Source: Nitrospinaceae bacterium (GTDB taxonomy: Bacteria; Nitrospinota; Nitrospinia; Nitrospinales; VA-1). From it: a stretch of DNA of 8,156 nucleotides. The DNA lies in assembly GCA_029261675.1 (NCBI GenBank), contig JAJDBA010000059.1, positions 1 through 8,156 on the forward strand, in the 5' to 3' direction. Each line of letters begins with the position of its first letter. Within the stretch, counting starts at the first letter, position 1. A program made the translations under genes and the position numbers. Positions 1 through 6,063 of the stretch are shown here, in pieces. Below the pieces are notes generated by a model that was not told where the DNA came from, ran no database searches, and saw nothing but the letters and a program-made list of their open reading frames with translations.

Positions 1-416
1 CAGGAGTTCCATGGAGCAAAGAAGCCAAGGAAAAAATGGAAAAGGTGCCACCTTTTGTCCTCGGTATGGCCAAGCAAACTATAGAAGGTCGGGCTAGGGA
101 AAGGGGCGACAAAATGATCACTCCCGATATCATTGATGAGGTGTTCACCAATATTATGCCATCCTCTGCTAAAGAAGCGATGGGCATGGAGGTGACCGAA
201 GAATATCTGAAACAGGATGAGCAGATTAATAAAGATAAAGACGCGCCCGTTGAAGTTTCTATGAAATGGGAAGACGATGCGCTGGATAAGGTATCTCGCA
301 TTCCCATTCCTTTTATCCGCAATATGGCTGTGAAACGTATTGAACAGGAAGTGACCAAGGCTGGTAAAGATGTTGTAACGATGGAATTGTTCGAGCAATA
401 CCGATTTACTTTTTAA
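1..416 (+). CDS. Tandem PCP_red-domain protein (3' part, cut by window start)
   Basis: The reading frame is open from base 3, so the gene enters from outside the window. The in-frame ATG at 36 lies inside a domain and is not its start. The 137 visible residues hold two copies of the PCP_red fold, the small helical domain at the C-terminus of protochlorophyllide reductase subunit B. Copy 1 starts at visible W4, with A8 and the PPFV stretch, then ITPDIIDEVF. Copy 2 starts at W89, with A93, the IPFIR stretch and VVTMELFEQY, and ends the protein. A charged linker of roughly 30 residues separates them. In non-phototrophs such domains occur in free-standing or fused proteins whose role is unclear. 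No chlorophyll gene is visible here, so chlorophyll synthesis should not be inferred. The domain call is fairly sure, the function is not. TAA at 414-416. Confidence 0.8.
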   Translation, partial: GVPWSKEAKEKMEKVPPFVLGMAKQTIEGRARERGDKMITPDIIDEVFTNIMPSSAKEAMGMEVTEEYLKQDEQINKDKDAPVEVSMKWEDDALDKVSRIPIPFIRNMAVKRIEQEVTKAGKDVVTMELFEQYRFTF

Positions 417-704
417 TCAGGTGATCTACCCTCTCCAAGAAACACCTTTGCATAAGGGCACATCTTTGTTTCATTTAACTTTTATTTAAATTTACTTCCC
501 TAGTTTAGACATTCCCCAGACTCTTGCACCTCGTTAAATCAAGCATCTACTTTCGTCACACAATGCAAGGCACCATTTTTCAATTTATTCGAGACGCCTT
601 ATTTAGTCATGCGTCAGTCAAGTACGACCTACAAGAATTACTCACTTGGACCAGAATGAAAGGTCAAAAGTATTCCATCTTCTTCGAGTATCGCCCCATT
701 GCCA
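417..704. other. Intergenic region between convergent genes, no gene supported
   Basis: This 288-bp stretch separates the PCP_red gene from the convergent zinc-ribbon gene. I see no convincing intrinsic terminator. The best hairpin near the first gene is a 5-bp stem (AGGTG at 419-423 with CACCT at 443-447) with a 19-nt loop and no T-run. A plus-strand open frame from a TTG at 524 runs into the opposite gene, resembles nothing I know and has no ribosome-binding site. On the minus strand, 641-733 is open for 31 codons with protein-like composition but has no start codon. Confidence 0.5.
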
Positions 705-998
705 CTAGCGCCAACTTGTGTGTGGACTCGTGGTCATTGCTTTTATAATCCCCTTTTTTCGAAACGAACCTTTGATCATTTTGTAAGCTAAGCGACCTGT
801 TTCGTCTACTGCGGGTTTACCCAGCTTGCGACTGCATTCAATGCAAATTAAATGTGGCAAGTCGGCCTTGCTGGAAGATTTTAGATCCGCGAGAGAATCG
901 GGTTTGAGAACGCTGTCAAGAAATAGCAAGTCCACTTCCCCGGAACCTGTATAGCGCGCAATAAAGGCCTTGCACTGAGTGCATTGGATTTCAATCAT
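705..998 (-). CDS. Small two-CxxC zinc-ribbon-like protein, function unknown
   Basis: This is a 97-residue cytoplasmic protein without signal peptide or membrane segment. It has two cysteine knuckles, C6-x2-C9 and C52-x2-C55, about 42 residues apart, the usual geometry of a four-cysteine zinc ribbon. The body ends with the basic stretch GSFRKKG near residue 78-84, and the last 13 or so residues look like an unconserved tail. From memory it resembles small conserved proteins with a CxxC...CxxC...G-x-P...AYR-x-I-x-GxFRKK layout, but I cannot name the family. The ATG has a good Shine-Dalgarno (AGAGGAAA) in the 16-bp gap behind the secreted-protein gene upstream, so the two are probably one transcript. 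A role in RNA or protein binding is possible but not shown. Confidence 0.7.
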   Translation of the reverse strand: MIEIQCTQCKAFIARYTGSGEVDLLFLDSVLKPDSLADLKSSSKADLPHLICIECSRKLGKPAVDETGRLAYKMIKGSFRKKGIIKAMTTSPHTSWR

Positions 999-1014
999 TC
1001 AAATTTCCTCTTGA

Positions 1015-1689
1015 TTACATTTCATCTGCAGATTCTGTCAACGTTGAAGCATGAGGTATGGCTGTATTTTCATCATCTGCTTGTTTAAGAATAGGATCTT
1101 CTTTATGGAATTTAGCAAAATCGGCTATCAGGATTTTAGATTCTTCAACCACCTCTTTGACCTTGTTAGTTTGTCTTACTTTTTTAACAATACCTACAAA
1201 TCGATTGACGAAAGATTCAGCATTTTTCATTGTTTCCTGAACCTTATCAAAATCGAGTTTGCGCTTGTGATTTTTTTCGAAATACTTTGCATACTCAACC
1301 CAAGTCAATACCTCTTCCACGGCGTATCCATAACCATCCGTTTGATATTTAATAAACTCTTTTTCGCCTCTTTCACGCCACATCGGCAAAATATAATTGG
1401 ATATATCGTTTGTTGGAATGGAATTTAGAGCATTGCAAATGTAGTCGAGTGTGTAGATGAGAGCAATGGCTTTCTGATCGAGGTGAAGAGCCACAGTGGA
1501 ATGATCGCGAAAACTGCTTCTCTTCTCAAAAGCTTCCCAGGCACCCCCCTGAGCCTTAACACTAGCGACCTGGTTGTCAATCGGCTGAAGCAGGGCAAAG
1601 CATGTTTGGCTGTTTGCCTGTGCAGCATGAACGGGGATTAGAATAATAATAAAGAAAAATATGGAAAAAGACTTGAGGAGCTTCTTCAT
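1015..1689 (-). CDS. Secreted protein of unknown function
   Basis: I do not recognise this 224-residue protein. It begins with a clear Sec signal peptide: a basic n-region (MKKLLK), a hydrophobic core at about 8-20, and an AQA-N cleavage site after residue 25. The mature part has two cysteines, C30 and C85, that could form a disulfide in the periplasm. It is otherwise rich in helical, charged sequence, with a lysine/glutamate-rich likely amphipathic or coiled-coil segment over about 140-200. There is no lipobox and no further membrane span. The ribosome-binding site is weak (GGGG about 8 nt before the ATG). It lies 16 bp upstream of the zinc-ribbon gene and is probably transcribed with it. 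A 19-bp palindrome sits 30 bp upstream of its start. Confidence 0.75.
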   Translation of the reverse strand: MKKLLKSFSIFFFIIILIPVHAAQANSQTCFALLQPIDNQVASVKAQGGAWEAFEKRSSFRDHSTVALHLDQKAIALIYTLDYICNALNSIPTNDISNYILPMWRERGEKEFIKYQTDGYGYAVEEVLTWVEYAKYFEKNHKRKLDFDKVQETMKNAESFVNRFVGIVKKVRQTNKVKEVVEESKILIADFAKFHKEDPILKQADDENTAIPHASTLTESADEM

Positions 1690-1718
1690 AATGAAAACCC
1701 CGAATATTTTAAAAAGTG

Positions 1719-1737
1719 ACTTTTATTCAATAAAAGT
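1719..1737. repeat. 19-bp perfect palindrome upstream of the secreted-protein gene
   Basis: ACTTTTATTCAATAAAAGT is a perfect inverted repeat with 9-bp arms and one central base. It lies 30 bp before the start of the minus-strand secreted-protein gene and 51 bp after the stop of the minus-strand gene at 1788-2303. Two readings are possible. It may be an operator in the secreted-protein promoter; weak -35/-10 candidates surround it. It may instead be a weak AT-rich terminator for the preceding gene, since on the minus strand a run of five T follows a few bases later. The sequence does not decide between them. Confidence 0.5.
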
Positions 1738-1787
1738 AAACCTCAGAGTTCTTTAAGTCAATGGTATTCTCAGCTCAAAGACGGGTC

Positions 1788-2303
1788 TCAATAGCTTTCA
1801 AGGAAAATACAGATTTTTTCCTCATCGGTAAGGCTTTCCAGCAAGCTACTGTCTCGCACCACCCTGATTCCGGCCAGGTCAATGCTTTTTAGCATAAAAT
1901 AAAAATCTTCAGGTTTTTCAGGCCAGTGACTGAGAAAAAAGTTAGATAGATTTTCGCCGGTAAAATCTTGTTCAATATTTCTCATTTCCTGCATATAGTT
2001 TTTTACTTCCAGCAAAGCGGCCTCTTTAGAATCGGATTTCAGATTAAAAATATAATTTTTAAATGTGGAAATATTTTTTGTGTCGGTTGTGAATGTGGAT
2101 TTAAGTAAATTGCAAAGCTTATTAATTTGATCTCGACCCAATTGCACTTCGGCAGAAATAATGTCTTCTTCATCTGATTGATGTTGCTTTATCAACTCCG
2201 CTTCCTCATCAAATCTGTCAGGCTCATTCGACTCATGGTCTCTGAGCACATAAAAAATTTCTGGAACCCGGATGGCTATCCTAAAATTCATTCCATCCTT
2301 CAT
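1788..2303 (-). CDS. Hypothetical acidic cytoplasmic protein
   Basis: I do not recognise this 171-residue protein. It has no signal peptide or membrane segment and is strongly acidic, with a Glu/Asp-rich stretch at about 27-52. It is predicted to be mostly helical, with a single cysteine in the INKLCNLL helix and a tryptophan/proline-containing HWPEKPEDFYFML segment at about 125-137. The start is taken at the first ATG (2303), which has AAGGA about 9 nt upstream. A second ATG four codons later is also possible, with AAGGA only 4 nt before it. The gene diverges from the 64-residue ORF at 2388. Function unknown. Confidence 0.65.
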   Translation of the reverse strand: MKDGMNFRIAIRVPEIFYVLRDHESNEPDRFDEEAELIKQHQSDEEDIISAEVQLGRDQINKLCNLLKSTFTTDTKNISTFKNYIFNLKSDSKEAALLEVKNYMQEMRNIEQDFTGENLSNFFLSHWPEKPEDFYFMLKSIDLAGIRVVRDSSLLESLTDEEKICIFLESY

Positions 2304-2323
2304 TTTTAAGATTCCTTAAACAA

Positions 2324-2352
2324 ATTGAAAGGTTGATGGTTAGAGCAGACAA
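2324..2352 (-). promoter_or_regulatory. Possible sigma-70 promoter for the 171-residue gene
   Basis: On the minus strand TTGTCT (2347-2352) and TTCAAT (2324-2329) are separated by 17 bp. Each matches the consensus at about four of six positions, and the start of transcription would fall about 14 nt before the gene. It overlaps the stronger plus-strand promoter at 2333-2360. Confidence 0.3.
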
Positions 2353-2360
2353 TATATAAT
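2333..2360 (+). promoter_or_regulatory. Sigma-70 promoter for the 64-residue ORF
   Basis: TTGATG (2333-2338) and a perfect TATAAT (2355-2360) are separated by 16 bp. Transcription would start near 2367, leaving a leader of about 21 nt before the ATG at 2388. This is the best-matching promoter in the window. Confidence 0.75.
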
Positions 2361-2387
2361 ACGACTTTAAATAAGACTGAGAATACA

Positions 2388-2582
2388 ATGCCACCTAAAG
2401 AATACAGTTTCAAAGTAAAGGGCGTTTTAATAAATGAAAAAGATAAATCAGAAGATGATTTTAGCATTTTCATAATGGCGATGGACGATAATCATGCGGT
2501 GATGCTGGTACGAGAACACCTTAGAAACCATGCACCTAAAGGAAACGCTATTATCAAAGGAATAGAAAAAAAAGTGGGTTAA
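2388..2582 (+). CDS. Small hypothetical protein (64 aa)
   Basis: I do not recognise this 64-residue cytoplasmic protein. It is charged and soluble, with a likely beta hairpin (residues 5-15 and 25-31), a helix at about 35-47 (NHAVMLVREHLRNH), and a last strand followed by a basic end (KGIEKKVG). The ATG has only a weak purine-rich stretch upstream (AAGACTGAG). The gene is nonetheless credible: a near-consensus promoter lies just upstream and an excellent intrinsic terminator lies downstream, which together frame it as a short monocistronic unit. Function unknown. Confidence 0.65.
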   Translation: MPPKEYSFKVKGVLINEKDKSEDDFSIFIMAMDDNHAVMLVREHLRNHAPKGNAIIKGIEKKVG

Positions 2583-2586
2583 TTTA

Positions 2587-2636
2587 GAGGCAGGGGGGAG
2601 GGTCGATCTCGATTTCCTTTAAAAGGTGATTGCCTC
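2587..2636 (+). other. Structured non-coding stretch between ORF and terminator
   Basis: GAGGCA (2587-2592) can pair with TGCCTC (2631-2636), closing a stretch that holds a G-rich tract (2593-2603) and the small inverted repeat CCTTTAAAAGG (2616-2626). It has no ORF. The G tract could also pair with the loop of the terminator that follows. It may be a 3' UTR structure, the body of a small RNA, or chance. Confidence 0.35.
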
Positions 2637-2640
2637 ATAT

Positions 2641-2674
2641 AAATCCACTCAGCTCCCCTGGGTGGATTTTTTTT
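2641..2674 (+). terminator. Strong intrinsic terminator
   Basis: The arm at 2642-2652 (AATCCACTCAG) pairs with 2658-2668 over 11 bp, with a single G-T wobble and a 5-nt loop, followed by an unbroken T-run at 2667-2674. It ends the transcript of the 64-residue ORF and lies just before the Sel1-gene start. That gene therefore either needs its own promoter or is expressed by read-through. Confidence 0.9.
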
Positions 2675-2687
2675 GGATCATAAATCT

Positions 2688-3059
2688 ATGTTTTTGAATC
2701 TTAAAGCTATAACGTTATTCCTTCTTCTGGTAATCGTTTCCCCCGCATTTGTTTGCGCTGATGAGTTCGAAGATGCTGTAAAAGCGATTAATCAGCGCGA
2801 CTATGAAACAGCCTATAAAATGATAGCTCCTCTTGCAGAAAAAGGACAAGCTGCCGCCCAATTAGTTTTAGGGATGATGTACTTTAAGGGAACAGGCGTT
2901 GATAAAAATATTGTCGAGGCTGATAAATGGCTATTAATTTCGGAAACATCCGGGCAAGAAGCGGGAAAGAAAAACCGCATTTTTGTCGAGCGACAAATGA
3001 ACAGCGATCAAATAACCAAAGCTCATCAACTTGCAAAGGAATGGCTGAAAAACCCCTGA
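2688..3059 (+). CDS. Secreted Sel1-repeat protein
   Basis: This 123-residue protein has a Sec signal peptide (hydrophobic core from about residue 5 to 21, then a VCA-D cleavage site) and a mature part built of TPR/Sel1-like helices. The clearest Sel1 repeat is at about 54-86, with AAQLVLGMMYFKGTGV followed by A-D-K-W. A preceding helix pair (DYETAYKMIAPLAEKG) is a degenerate repeat. Such proteins are usually periplasmic scaffolds for protein-protein contact. I start at ATG 2688, which has GGA 10 nt upstream and directly begins the signal peptide. An in-frame TTG at 2673 is rejected because it lies inside the terminator T-run. The stop is 3 bp before the next start, so the two genes are probably translationally coupled. 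Confidence 0.8.
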   Translation: MFLNLKAITLFLLLVIVSPAFVCADEFEDAVKAINQRDYETAYKMIAPLAEKGQAAAQLVLGMMYFKGTGVDKNIVEADKWLLISETSGQEAGKKNRIFVERQMNSDQITKAHQLAKEWLKNP

Positions 3060-3062
3060 CCT

Positions 3063-3242
3063 ATGGAAACTGATCCTGACTTCCATAATGAAGAGAGACC
3101 TCCTCCCGCAAAACCAAGTGGACTAGAATTGATTGTGATAATTGTTTTTCTTTTGTTTGTTGCCTGGGGCACTTATGAATTTGGGATCTGGTTAGTTAAA
3201 GATGGTAGTAAAACTCCGCAGGAAACAGAACGATCTCCCTAA
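3063..3242 (+). CDS. 59-residue single-pass membrane protein, function unknown
   Basis: A short ORF starts with ATG 3 bp after the stop of the Sel1-protein gene and ends at a TAA at 3240-3242. It encodes 59 residues: a hydrophilic, proline-rich N-terminus (about 1-20, with RPPPAKP), one strongly hydrophobic segment (about 21-45, rich in Ile, Val, Leu and Phe, with three aromatic positions near its end), and a short polar tail. This is the layout of a single-pass inner-membrane protein. There is no separate Shine-Dalgarno of note, so translation probably depends on coupling to the gene upstream. A membrane partner or anchor for the secreted Sel1 protein is a plausible inference, nothing more. 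Confidence 0.65.
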   Translation: METDPDFHNEERPPPAKPSGLELIVIIVFLLFVAWGTYEFGIWLVKDGSKTPQETERSP

Positions 3243-3254
3243 AATCACAGTTTG

Positions 3255-4664
3255 TTATGCCGCAGTTTTGCTTTCCGAATAACGTTCTCTAATTTCCAGA
3301 ATCTCCGGAAGGATAGATACGAATTTATCTACCAGGTCGGGATCAAAGTGTTTCCCTTTTTCTTTTTTTAATAACTCAACAGCGTCTTCAACAGTCCAGG
3401 CTTTTTTATAAGGACGAACAGATGTTAAAGCATCGAACACATCACAGATTGGAACGATTCTTCCCTCGATAGATATTTCTTCCCCCTTGAGTCCATTCGG
3501 ATAACCTGTGCCATCATATTTTTCGTGATGCGTCCTAGCGATCTCTTCAGCGAGTTGCATGAGTTTCGAATCGCTTCCAGATAATATGGACGCTCCCACT
3601 TCAACATGGGTTTGCATTTTAGTCCACTCTTCACCTTCCAGTTTTCCTGGTTTTAGGAGCACATTGTCGGGAATTCCAATTTTTCCGACATCATGCATGG
3701 GGCTGGCTTGTAGAATCAGATCACATTGTTCATTGCTGAGATTAGCTTTTTTTGCGAGCGCCTCACTGAAATGGGACATGCGTACAACATGCATTCCCGT
3801 CTCGTTATCACGGTATTCTGCAGCACGACCCAAACGTTGAATAATTTCCTGCCGAGTTTTTTCCAGTTGTCGATTTCTTTCTTTGAGCATTTCGATCATA
3901 AAGTTTGTATATCGCCCCATAACCGCAAATTCATCCTGACTGCTGATCATTACATGGCGATTTAGATCACCTTTTGAGACCGCTTCCATTGAAGTATTTT
4001 GGTTATTAAAATGTTGCTTTAAGTTTCGACAGAAAGAAAGTATTAGATTGGTCATTTCCGCCAGAATGACAGCACCCACAAAAAACAGTTCGCGCATGAA
4101 AGTAACGCTACCTTCTGCATAGTTTTCCTGTTCCAAGTCGATGAACCAGTAAAGGTCTTTAAGAAAGACGAGACACATAATGCTGGTCATAAATATCAAT
4201 GAGAATACAGCAATTGCGGTTAGCTTGGCGGTGATAGGAAAGGCTACTTTGGCATCATATTTACTGAGATCCACTAGTTCTAAATTTCCCGTGATGAGCT
4301 TTTGCCTTTCGAGGGCCATATCACAAGCGATGAAGAACCCAAAGGTAGTGCATCCTAAAAACACTTTTCCAGTGCTCACAATATCAGCGTAGTTTTCATA
4401 GCTGTTGTACCAGGCAAGCATTGATGCACCCACCAGAAACAAGAACCATTCCAAAAAAAACTGGCGTTGAGGTTGTTTTTGCCAATGGGCTTTTGAAATT
4501 ATCCATTTTACAAAAAGGGGGCGGATGCAAAATATAGTCGTGAAGACAACGGTAAGACGAATCGTCCAATCGAATTGGCCGATGCTTTCAATAATGGGGC
4601 AAACCCTTTCCCCATAAAATGCCAGAATGATAATCGAAAAAATATAATGTCCTGAAATCCGCAT
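3255..4664 (-). CDS. Membrane-bound HAMP/HD-GYP phosphodiesterase
   Basis: This 469-residue inner-membrane signalling protein should hydrolyse cyclic di-GMP. The N-terminal half has about six hydrophobic segments (near 7-20, 33-55, 69-86, 99-115, 145-168, 188-212), with no known sensor domain recognised. A HAMP-like linker (about 213-265, ending in the DEFAVMGRYTNFM helix) and a short coiled coil lead into the HD-GYP domain at about 275-465. The catalytic residues are all present: H292, the H324-D325 pair followed by GKIGIPD, H353, H379-H380, the GTGYP signature at 385-389, and D408 in DVFDALTSVRPYK. The enzyme should therefore be active. The start at 4664 has GGGAGG 8 nt upstream. It converges on the 59-residue membrane protein gene, with 12 bp between the stops. 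What the membrane part senses is unknown. Confidence 0.93.
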   Translation of the reverse strand: MRISGHYIFSIIILAFYGERVCPIIESIGQFDWTIRLTVVFTTIFCIRPLFVKWIISKAHWQKQPQRQFFLEWFLFLVGASMLAWYNSYENYADIVSTGKVFLGCTTFGFFIACDMALERQKLITGNLELVDLSKYDAKVAFPITAKLTAIAVFSLIFMTSIMCLVFLKDLYWFIDLEQENYAEGSVTFMRELFFVGAVILAEMTNLILSFCRNLKQHFNNQNTSMEAVSKGDLNRHVMISSQDEFAVMGRYTNFMIEMLKERNRQLEKTRQEIIQRLGRAAEYRDNETGMHVVRMSHFSEALAKKANLSNEQCDLILQASPMHDVGKIGIPDNVLLKPGKLEGEEWTKMQTHVEVGASILSGSDSKLMQLAEEIARTHHEKYDGTGYPNGLKGEEISIEGRIVPICDVFDALTSVRPYKKAWTVEDAVELLKKEKGKHFDPDLVDKFVSILPEILEIRERYSESKTAA

Positions 4665-4768
4665 GGATGGAGCCTCCCAAGCCAGAATTTTAATTTATAA
4701 AAAATGGCTGAGTAGAACTAAAGCCAATTTAAAGGCCTCGTTTCCTCAATCCACAGTCAATTATTTGA

Positions 4769-5248
4769 TTATAGCTCTGATGGGTGTTTGTGCTCTATGT
4801 CTTTCCAGTTTGTTTGAGCCTGAGCAATATGGCTTTTCATTCCATTGTTCCACTTCTTCTGAATATTTTTGTCTAGGTTTAAATACAACTTCCTATTGAT
4901 AACGGCCCAGATAGTGGGGTCCGAATAAAACTTTTTCCCTTTTGCTACACCATAAGCACAGTAGCCGCCAAATTGAGGCGCATACTTTTTTGGATTTGCT
5001 TCAAACATTTTCTTATGAGTTTTACTGGCAAAAAGGTAGGTACCGCCGTTGTAAACTGCCGAATAGTGACCGTTACCGCGCATTGGTTTATCTGTTTCAA
5101 AATAGGAAACAGGATCATACCCCCCCATCACAGGAGCAGAATTTTCAGTGCCATTTCTCATATCTGCGAAAGCAGATGTCGAGAACAAAGAAAAAGCCAG
5201 AGCGACCATTGCCAAAATTTGTGATCCGCGTTTTAAATCAGGTTTCAT
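4769..5248 (-). CDS. Secreted YHS-domain protein
   Basis: This 159-residue exported protein has a signal peptide (cleavage SAFA-D after about residue 28) followed by a complete YHS domain. The hallmarks are GGYDPVSYF at 42-50, the YLFAS strand at 71-75, FEANPKKYAPQFGGYCAYG at 82-100 with C97, and the WAV...LYLN stretch at 114-124. Periplasmic YHS proteins of this type are common near metal or redox genes. The domain is suspected to bind metal or a cofactor, but no fixed function is known. The ATG has AGGGGAT 8 nt upstream. The gene diverges from a TetR regulator, and one of two matching palindromes lies 42 bp upstream of its start, so repression by that regulator is likely. Confidence 0.88.
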   Translation of the reverse strand: MKPDLKRGSQILAMVALAFSLFSTSAFADMRNGTENSAPVMGGYDPVSYFETDKPMRGNGHYSAVYNGGTYLFASKTHKKMFEANPKKYAPQFGGYCAYGVAKGKKFYSDPTIWAVINRKLYLNLDKNIQKKWNNGMKSHIAQAQTNWKDIEHKHPSEL

Positions 5249-5289
5249 TGTAAAATCCCCTTATATTTGTAATGATCTATAAACTAGAT

Positions 5290-5303
5290 ATACTAATTAG
5301 TGT
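5290..5303. promoter_or_regulatory. Candidate TetR operator on the YHS-gene side
   Basis: The core ACTAATTAGT (5292-5301) is a perfect 10-bp palindrome within ATACTAATTAGTGT. It shares ATACTAATyAGT with the second site at 5434-5449. On the minus strand it lies just downstream of TTTACA (5303-5308), a -35 candidate for the YHS gene, in the position where a TetR-type repressor would block that promoter. The -10 is not clear; the nearest candidate, TTTATA, gives a long 19-bp spacer. Confidence 0.6.
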
Positions 5304-5411
5304 GTAAAGAGAGAGATTCCTTACAAAACCATATGAATTTTGTTAACCCATTTATAAATAGTAGTTTAATACAGTTTTAAATTGTAATTCTACTGAGTAA
5401 ATGTGTTTGGA

Positions 5412-5439
5412 TTGAACTTAATTTTTAGCATGGTATACT
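5412..5439 (+). promoter_or_regulatory. Sigma-70 promoter of the tetR-like gene
   Basis: TTGAAC (5412-5417) and TATACT (5434-5439) are separated by 16 bp. Transcription would start near 5446. The -10 box is also the left half of the palindromic operator, which fits autorepression. Confidence 0.65.
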
Positions 5440-5449
5440 AATCAGTATA
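5434..5449. promoter_or_regulatory. Candidate TetR operator overlapping the tetR -10 box
   Basis: TATACTAATCAGTATA is a near-perfect 16-bp palindrome (only the two positions flanking the centre on each side differ, 14 of 16 symmetric). It covers the -10 box and the predicted start of transcription. Its centre is 145 bp from that of the matching site at 5290-5303. Confidence 0.65.
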
Positions 5450-5460
5450 TATTCCAGGTG

Positions 5461-5478
5461 AAAGGGATTGCTAAGTTG
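5461..5478 (+). promoter_or_regulatory. Shine-Dalgarno that favours the TTG start of the TetR gene
   Basis: AAAGGG at 5461-5466 lies 9 nt before the TTG at 5476. The alternative GTG at 5458 has no Shine-Dalgarno and would lie only about 12 nt after the predicted transcription start. The TTG start is therefore preferred. Confidence 0.5.
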
Positions 5479-6063
5479 AAAACATCCTCAAAGAGAGAAA
5501 AGTTGCTACAGACGGCTATAAAACTGTTTATGAAAAACGGTTTTCATGCGGTTACCGTTGACGCAATATCAGAAAAAGCAGGCATCACAAAAAAAACGCT
5601 TTATCACCATTTTAAGTCAAAGGAAGAGCTTATTCTTTCCGCTCTTCGCTACCGTGATGAACGATTTCGAAATGATTTCATGCGAGAGGTGGAGGGAAGA
5701 ACGGAAGATCCTAAAGATCGTTTATTAGTGGTTTTCGATGTTCTGGAAGAATGGTTTCGTGAAGAAGATTTTTATGGGTGTTTATTTGTGACCGCTTTGG
5801 GGGAGTACCCAGAAGAAGATACAACCATTCGAAGCTTTTGCCAGGAAGCAAAAAGGTTAACTCAAAATTATATAATCCGCTTGGTTGAAAAAGCTGCATT
5901 AGATAACGCGGAACTATTGTCGGGGCAAATCGTTTTATTGATAGAAGGCGCAATCACAATGGCTCAAGTTAACAACTCCCCGCTATGTGCTTCTCAAGCA
6001 AAACAAGCCGCCAAGATTCTTATTGAGAACTCTAAATCTCTAATAGATCCTGTAACCGTTTAG
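5476..6063 (+). CDS. TetR/AcrR-family transcriptional repressor
   Basis: With the TTG start this regulator has 195 residues (201 from the GTG at 5458), a normal TetR length. The N-terminal DNA-binding domain is complete: REKLLQTAIKLFMKNGF at 7-23, then the helix-turn-helix VTVDAISEKAGITKKTLYHHF at about 27-47, followed by the family-typical KSKEELI. The C-terminal ligand and dimer domain (about 75-190) contains FYGCLFVTALGEY at 99-111. The ligand is unknown. Cysteines at 102 and 122 could sense a thiol-reactive compound, which is speculation. It diverges from the YHS gene, with palindromes at both ends of the intergenic region, so it probably represses itself and the YHS gene. It overlaps a 12-bp-stem hairpin at its stop codon. 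Confidence 0.92.
   Translation: MKTSSKREKLLQTAIKLFMKNGFHAVTVDAISEKAGITKKTLYHHFKSKEELILSALRYRDERFRNDFMREVEGRTEDPKDRLLVVFDVLEEWFREEDFYGCLFVTALGEYPEEDTTIRSFCQEAKRLTQNYIIRLVEKAALDNAELLSGQIVLLIEGAITMAQVNNSPLCASQAKQAAKILIENSKSLIDPVTV

Noticed and set aside
638..733. 31-codon minus-strand open frame with protein-like composition just past the zinc-ribbon stop, considered as a frame-shifted C-terminus
   Set aside because: It lacks a start codon, and the zinc-ribbon protein already seems complete at its basic GSFRKKG end. Thirty-one open codons can easily arise by chance.
524..748. 74-codon plus-strand open frame in the gap behind the PCP_red gene
   Set aside because: It starts with TTG without a Shine-Dalgarno, overlaps the better-supported zinc-ribbon gene on the other strand, and its translation shows no domain-like composition.
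1051..1428. Long plus-strand open frames opposite the secreted-protein gene
   Set aside because: They are antisense shadows. The minus-strand gene has a clear signal peptide and mature domain.
2673..2687. TTG start five codons upstream of the Sel1 gene's ATG
   Set aside because: It lies in the T-run of the strong terminator, has no ribosome-binding site and would put charged residues before the signal peptide.
4665..4768. Promoter for the HD-GYP gene, with TATAAA at 4694-4699 (minus strand)
   Set aside because: No acceptable -35 element lies at the right distance, so it is not listed as a feature.
4663..4899. 78-codon plus-strand frame over the HD-GYP/YHS junction
   Set aside because: It overlaps the end of the YHS gene on the other strand, has no ribosome-binding site and resembles nothing known.
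5391..5399. TACTGAGTA as a third TetR operator
   Set aside because: The half-sites resemble those of the two main palindromes, but the spacing between them is 1 bp rather than 4 bp and the flanks do not match.
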